Source of the DNA: an uncultured Oscillospiraceae bacterium
Lineage (GTDB): Bacteria > Bacillota > Clostridia > Oscillospirales > Acutalibacteraceae
Assembly: GCA_900550095.1 (NCBI GenBank)
Contig: URRG01000065.1
Span: 1-9,340 of the forward strand
Length of the DNA stretch: 9,340 bases
Direction: 5' to 3'
Under the pieces are notes generated by a model. The model was not told where the DNA came from and did not search any database. It saw nothing but the letters and a program-made list of their open reading frames with translations. The position numbers were made by a program, and so were the translations under genes. Shown here piece by piece: positions 6,437 through 9,340 of this stretch. The first letter of the stretch is position 1; each line of letters begins with the position of its first letter.

Positions 6437-7681
6437 ATGAATACGATAACGCCGCTTGCCGGCGAATACGAAATAGTAGAGCGCTCTCCATCCCCTGAGG
6501 ATATATATTGCTACAGCCCGGGGCTCCTGGCGCTGCCCGGCGGAAAACTGCTGGCCACCATGGATTTCGGAGGGCCCGGAGTGAAGCGGCTCGAGGGGGC
6601 CGAACAGGATCCCCTTTACCCGGATCTGTATGTGCTGGGGGAAGCCTTGGTTTCAGAGGATGGGGGGAAAAGCTGGAGGATAACGGCCCGGTTTCCCTTT
6701 TACCATGCCAGGCCCTTCCTCTGCGGGGATTCCGTTTATATCCTGGGGCACTGTGGAGATCTTCGGATTATACGCTCTAACGACCAGGGAGAAAGCTGGA
6801 GCGATGTATCTGTTTTGACGCAGGGACAGTTGTGGCATCAGGCGCCTTCCAATGTATGGTATGCGAATAACTCTGTATATCTGGTTATGGAGCGGATTAC
6901 CAAATACGATACAGGTTGGCCGGTGCATTCCATAGCTCCCGTGCTCATGCGGGGGAAGATAGGGAAAAACCTGCTTCTCCGGGAAAACTGGACTTTTGCG
7001 TCCGAACTGGTATGCAGCCGGGCCATAGACGAAAGGGAACTGGAATACCACGGCATACAGTTTTATGATGCTGAAAAGGAAAACAGAAAATATGCGCAGC
7101 CACTTGGCTGGCTGGAGGCGCAGGTCATTCAGTTTCTGGATCCGGATGATATTTTTACGGATCCGGAAGGACATACCTTTCATCTTTTTCTGCGGACAAA
7201 TTCAGGAATTCCCAACATGGGAGCCATGCTGAAGGTGTATGAAGAGGAGGACGGAACCATGACCACATCCATAGAGCGGACGCCTTCCGGGAAAAAGATC
7301 GTCTTCCTGCCGATCCCGGGAGGACATCTGAAGTTCCATATCCTATGGGATGCGGTTTCCGGTTATTACTGGCTTGTTTCCAATCAATGCACAGACGGAT
7401 TGAAGCGGTATGACTCCATGCCGTCTGGGCGGGGGGACCCTATAAACGAAAGGCACAGGCTGGCGCTGTATTTTTCTAAGAACGCCTTTGACTGGTGTTT
7501 CGCGGGTATCGTGGCCAAGACGGAGGATGAAAATATCGCCCGTTCGTATGCGTCCATGGCTGTGGATGGAGAGGATTTGATAATAGCCTCCCGTTCCGGC
7601 GATGCAAATGCCAAGAGCGGCCATGATACGAATCTGATTACATTACACAGAATAGAAAGGTTTCGCAGCCTCATTTATTGA
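6437..7681 (+). CDS. Cytoplasmic Asp-box (BNR) sialidase-superfamily protein, substrate unknown
   Basis: A 414-residue protein with two perfect Asp boxes, S73-x-D75-x-G77-x-x-W80 and S114-x-D116-x-G118-x-x-W121, predicting a sialidase-type beta-propeller. It has no signal peptide or membrane span, so it should act inside the cell on imported material. It does not look like a classical GH33 sialidase: where those have an Arg-Ile-Pro motif supplying the first arginine of the carboxylate-binding triad, this protein reads Y26-S-P-G-L-L-A-L-P-G-G. That S-P-x-x-x-L-P-x-G block, the P-G-G-H-L-K-F-H-I-L-W-D segment and the C-terminal R-S-G-D with H-D-x-N-L-I-T-L-H-R recall a group of uncharacterised proteins often labelled sialidase family, from memory and not checked. 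It follows the permeases by 26 nt and precedes a lyase-like gene by 32 nt, so it probably processes the transported glycoside. Glycoside hydrolase, lyase or trans-glycosidase activity are all possible. Confidence 0.82.
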   Translation: MNTITPLAGEYEIVERSPSPEDIYCYSPGLLALPGGKLLATMDFGGPGVKRLEGAEQDPLYPDLYVLGEALVSEDGGKSWRITARFPFYHARPFLCGDSVYILGHCGDLRIIRSNDQGESWSDVSVLTQGQLWHQAPSNVWYANNSVYLVMERITKYDTGWPVHSIAPVLMRGKIGKNLLLRENWTFASELVCSRAIDERELEYHGIQFYDAEKENRKYAQPLGWLEAQVIQFLDPDDIFTDPEGHTFHLFLRTNSGIPNMGAMLKVYEEEDGTMTTSIERTPSGKKIVFLPIPGGHLKFHILWDAVSGYYWLVSNQCTDGLKRYDSMPSGRGDPINERHRLALYFSKNAFDWCFAGIVAKTEDENIARSYASMAVDGEDLIIASRSGDANAKSGHDTNLITLHRIERFRSLIY

Positions 7682-7713
7682 AAAAGAATCTGTAGAAAAA
7701 GGGAAGAGAGTGC

Positions 7714-8664
7714 ATGAAGTCTAAGCAGTTCAGCGGTATTTGGGCAACGATGGTGACACCCTTTGATGAGCGCTTGCGAGTGCGGTATGACCTGCTGGAG
7801 CAGATCGTAGAGTGGTATATAAGGAGAGGAGCAGATGGGATTTTCGCAGTCTGCCAGTCCAGCGAAATGGAGTTCCTCAGCAGGGAGGAACGCCGGAGGG
7901 TCAGCCGGGCCGTTGTGCGCGCCGCCGGGGGAAGGATCCCCGTGGTGGCTTCCGGGCATGTTTCAGATACCCTTGACGGCCAGATTAAGGACGCGGAGGA
8001 CGTATATGAGAGCGGCGCGGACGCTTTTATTTTGGTCAGCAACCGTTTCGCCGGAGAAGGGGAGCCGGATTCCCTTTTCCTAAAAAATCTGGAGGGATTT
8101 CTGAAGCATGTGGATCCGTCTCTCCCTCTTGGAATATATGAATGCCCTTCCCCGTTTAAATGGCTTTTGACGGAGAAGGCCGTGGAGTACTGCGCAAAAT
8201 CCGGAAGGTTCTGCTTTTTCAAGGATACGAGCTGCCGCCCGGACGTTATCCGGCGCCGGCTGGAGATCGCCCGGGGTTCCCCTCTGAGAATCTTCAACGC
8301 CAATGCCGCCACGTTCCTGCAGAGCCTGCGGGACGGCGCGAACGGCTACTGCGGGGTCATGGCCAATTTTCACCCGGAGTTGTACAGGTGGCTTTTCAGG
8401 AACCATGCCGCGCAGAGGAAGCTGGCGGAGCGCGTATCGGATTTTCTGGCGGTGGCTTCTGTGTGCGAATGCCGCATGTATCCGGACAACGCAAAGCAGT
8501 ATATGAAAAGATGGATCCCTAAAATGGATATATGCTCGCGAAAGTGGAAAAATCAACAGCTGCCCGAATCGGTCAGGATAGAAACGGAGAGCATGGAGAA
8601 ATTGGCGGAGGAATACAGGAGGCTGTGCGGCATCCCTCTGCAGGTTCTGAAACCTGCGGAATGA
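7714..8664 (+). CDS. Dihydrodipicolinate synthase / N-acetylneuraminate lyase superfamily protein
   Basis: A 316-residue TIM-barrel class I aldolase-type protein, close to the family length of about 300. K170 in F-F-K-D-T-S is the expected Schiff-base lysine, and Y142 in G-I-Y-E-C-P is the expected catalytic tyrosine. The N-terminus W-A-T-M-V-T-P-F is typical. The usual substrate-carboxylate loop G-T/S-T-G-E is replaced by C47-Q-S-S-E51, so this is unlikely to be the housekeeping DapA and probably not an ordinary NanA. The family forms or cleaves C-C bonds next to a 2-keto acid such as pyruvate. Its place at the end of an import operon suggests cleavage of a keto acid derived from the imported sugar. 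The ribosome binding site, GGGAAGAGAG, is weak. The C-terminus is about 15-20 residues longer than in many relatives. Family is firm; reaction is uncertain. Confidence 0.88.
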   Translation: MKSKQFSGIWATMVTPFDERLRVRYDLLEQIVEWYIRRGADGIFAVCQSSEMEFLSREERRRVSRAVVRAAGGRIPVVASGHVSDTLDGQIKDAEDVYESGADAFILVSNRFAGEGEPDSLFLKNLEGFLKHVDPSLPLGIYECPSPFKWLLTEKAVEYCAKSGRFCFFKDTSCRPDVIRRRLEIARGSPLRIFNANAATFLQSLRDGANGYCGVMANFHPELYRWLFRNHAAQRKLAERVSDFLAVASVCECRMYPDNAKQYMKRWIPKMDICSRKWKNQQLPESVRIETESMEKLAEEYRRLCGIPLQVLKPAE

Positions 8665-8719
8665 AGGATTCCCGGTCCCGGCAGGGCGAACAGCTGTAAA
8701 AAACGGCCTCTGCGGTACA

Positions 8720-8740
8720 TCCCTATTGCGTTTATAGGGA
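8720..8740 (+). repeat. Inverted repeat upstream of the nitroreductase gene
   Basis: TCCCTAT (8720-8726) is the exact complement of ATAGGGA (8734-8740), with a 7-nt spacer TGCGTTT. No T-run follows, so it is not an intrinsic terminator for the lyase gene. Lying 55 nt before the nitroreductase start, it could be an operator for that gene or a leader hairpin. No convincing -35/-10 pair was found in the 131-nt gap. Confidence 0.45.
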
Positions 8741-8795
8741 AATAGTGATAAGCTGAAAGCAGAACAGTAATAACGAATTAAAGGAGGAGCTGTAA

Positions 8796-9311
8796 ATGAA
8801 TACTGCAGAAGCGATCATGAGCCGCCGGAGCGTCCGGAAATTCGATCCGGATACGCCTGTGACAAGGGAACAGATCCACGCTATGCTGGACGCGGCAATG
8901 CACGCGCCTTCCGCGCGCAACAGCCGGCCCTGGGATTTCGTGGTGATCACCAAGCCGGAGGACATCCGCAGAGTGGGAAGCTTTGTGGGAGGCCCCCAGT
9001 ACGATACGGCCACGGCTGTGGTCATCGTGGTGGCCGTTCCGGAGCGGCAGGTGAATTTCTGCGAGGGAAACCATTTCAACGACTGCGGCGCGGCTGCGGC
9101 CACTTTGCTGCTGCAGGCATGGGAGATGGGGATCGGGACCTGCTGGTGCGGGCTCTATCCCGTGGAAAGCCGTATGGAAGGCGCGAGGGAAATGCTCGGC
9201 CTGCCTGAAGGTGTGATCCCCTTCTGCGCCATCCCTATGGGTGTGCCGGCAGAAACTCCAACCTGCAAGGGCTTTTATGATGAGAAACTGGTGCATTACG
9301 ACAGGTGGTAA
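8796..9311 (+). CDS. Nitroreductase-family FMN oxidoreductase
   Basis: A complete 171-residue protein of the small clostridial nitroreductase type. R10-R-S-V-R14-K-F is the N-terminal FMN-phosphate binding motif, A37-P-S-A-R-N-S-R-P-W46 the following flavin-pocket segment, and W-E-M-G-I-G-T-C-W the usual second FMN region. The end, D-E-K-L-V-H-Y-D-R-W, is the standard C-terminus of this group. Such enzymes act as homodimers and use NAD(P)H to reduce nitro compounds, quinones or other acceptors; the natural substrate is often unknown. AAAGGAGG at 8780-8787, 8 nt before ATG, is a strong ribosome binding site. The 131-nt gap and separate inverted repeat suggest it is transcribed apart from the transporter operon, so a role in the sugar pathway is not implied. 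Confidence 0.93.
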   Translation: MNTAEAIMSRRSVRKFDPDTPVTREQIHAMLDAAMHAPSARNSRPWDFVVITKPEDIRRVGSFVGGPQYDTATAVVIVVAVPERQVNFCEGNHFNDCGAAAATLLLQAWEMGIGTCWCGLYPVESRMEGAREMLGLPEGVIPFCAIPMGVPAETPTCKGFYDEKLVHYDRW

Positions 9312-9340
9312 CGGATAGGCGGCGGGCCCTGCATATGCGG

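Noticed and set aside
6437..8664. Naming the last two operon genes nanH and nanA
   Set aside because: The propeller protein lacks the Arg-Ile-Pro motif, the lyase loop is atypical, and no other sialic acid genes are in the window, so the specific names are not supported.

Overview
The window most likely comes from the chromosome of a gut-type Clostridia bacterium, probably Lachnospiraceae. This is inferred from strong AGGAGG-type ribosome binding sites, a LplA/LplB/YtcP-type carbohydrate ABC importer with no ATPase gene beside it, AraC-type control next to the importer, and moderately GC-rich genes broken by one very AT-rich promoter region. All eight genes lie on the plus strand. No tRNA, rRNA, CRISPR array, transposase or integrase was seen.

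Layout. Positions 1-263 hold only a hairpin cut by the window edge and the leader of the first gene. A geranylgeranyl-reductase-like FAD oxidoreductase (264-1394) overlaps a cupin/AraC regulator (1372-2259) by 23 nt. Positions 2260-2611 are a gene-free stretch with degenerate 9-nt and 7-8-nt tandem repeats, several hairpins and a strong terminator. Positions 2612-2801 are an AT-rich control region with a 19-nt direct repeat 44 bp apart, a perfect TATAAT and a 13-bp inverted repeat. The operon follows: solute-binding lipoprotein (2802-4445), an intra-operon hairpin (4481-4510), two permeases (4534-5484, 5496-6410), a cytoplasmic Asp-box sialidase-like protein (6437-7681) and a DapA/NanA-superfamily lyase (7714-8664). 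After a 131-nt gap with an inverted repeat comes a small nitroreductase (8796-9311).

Working model. The AraC protein senses a small ligand through an apparently intact metal-binding cupin and activates the importer operon through the direct repeats. The lipoprotein captures a carbohydrate, probably an oligosaccharide or glycoside, and the two permeases import it, presumably powered by a shared MsmX-type ATPase encoded elsewhere. The Asp-box protein has no signal peptide, so it would act on the imported compound inside the cell, and the class I aldolase-type protein would cleave a resulting 2-keto acid. The pattern resembles sialic acid utilisation, but NanE, NanK and NagA/NagB are absent from the window, the sialidase-like protein lacks the Arg-Ile-Pro motif, and the lyase has an unusual substrate loop. 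A different keto acid or uronate-like substrate is therefore quite possible. That pairing is the best candidate here for an undescribed catabolic system.
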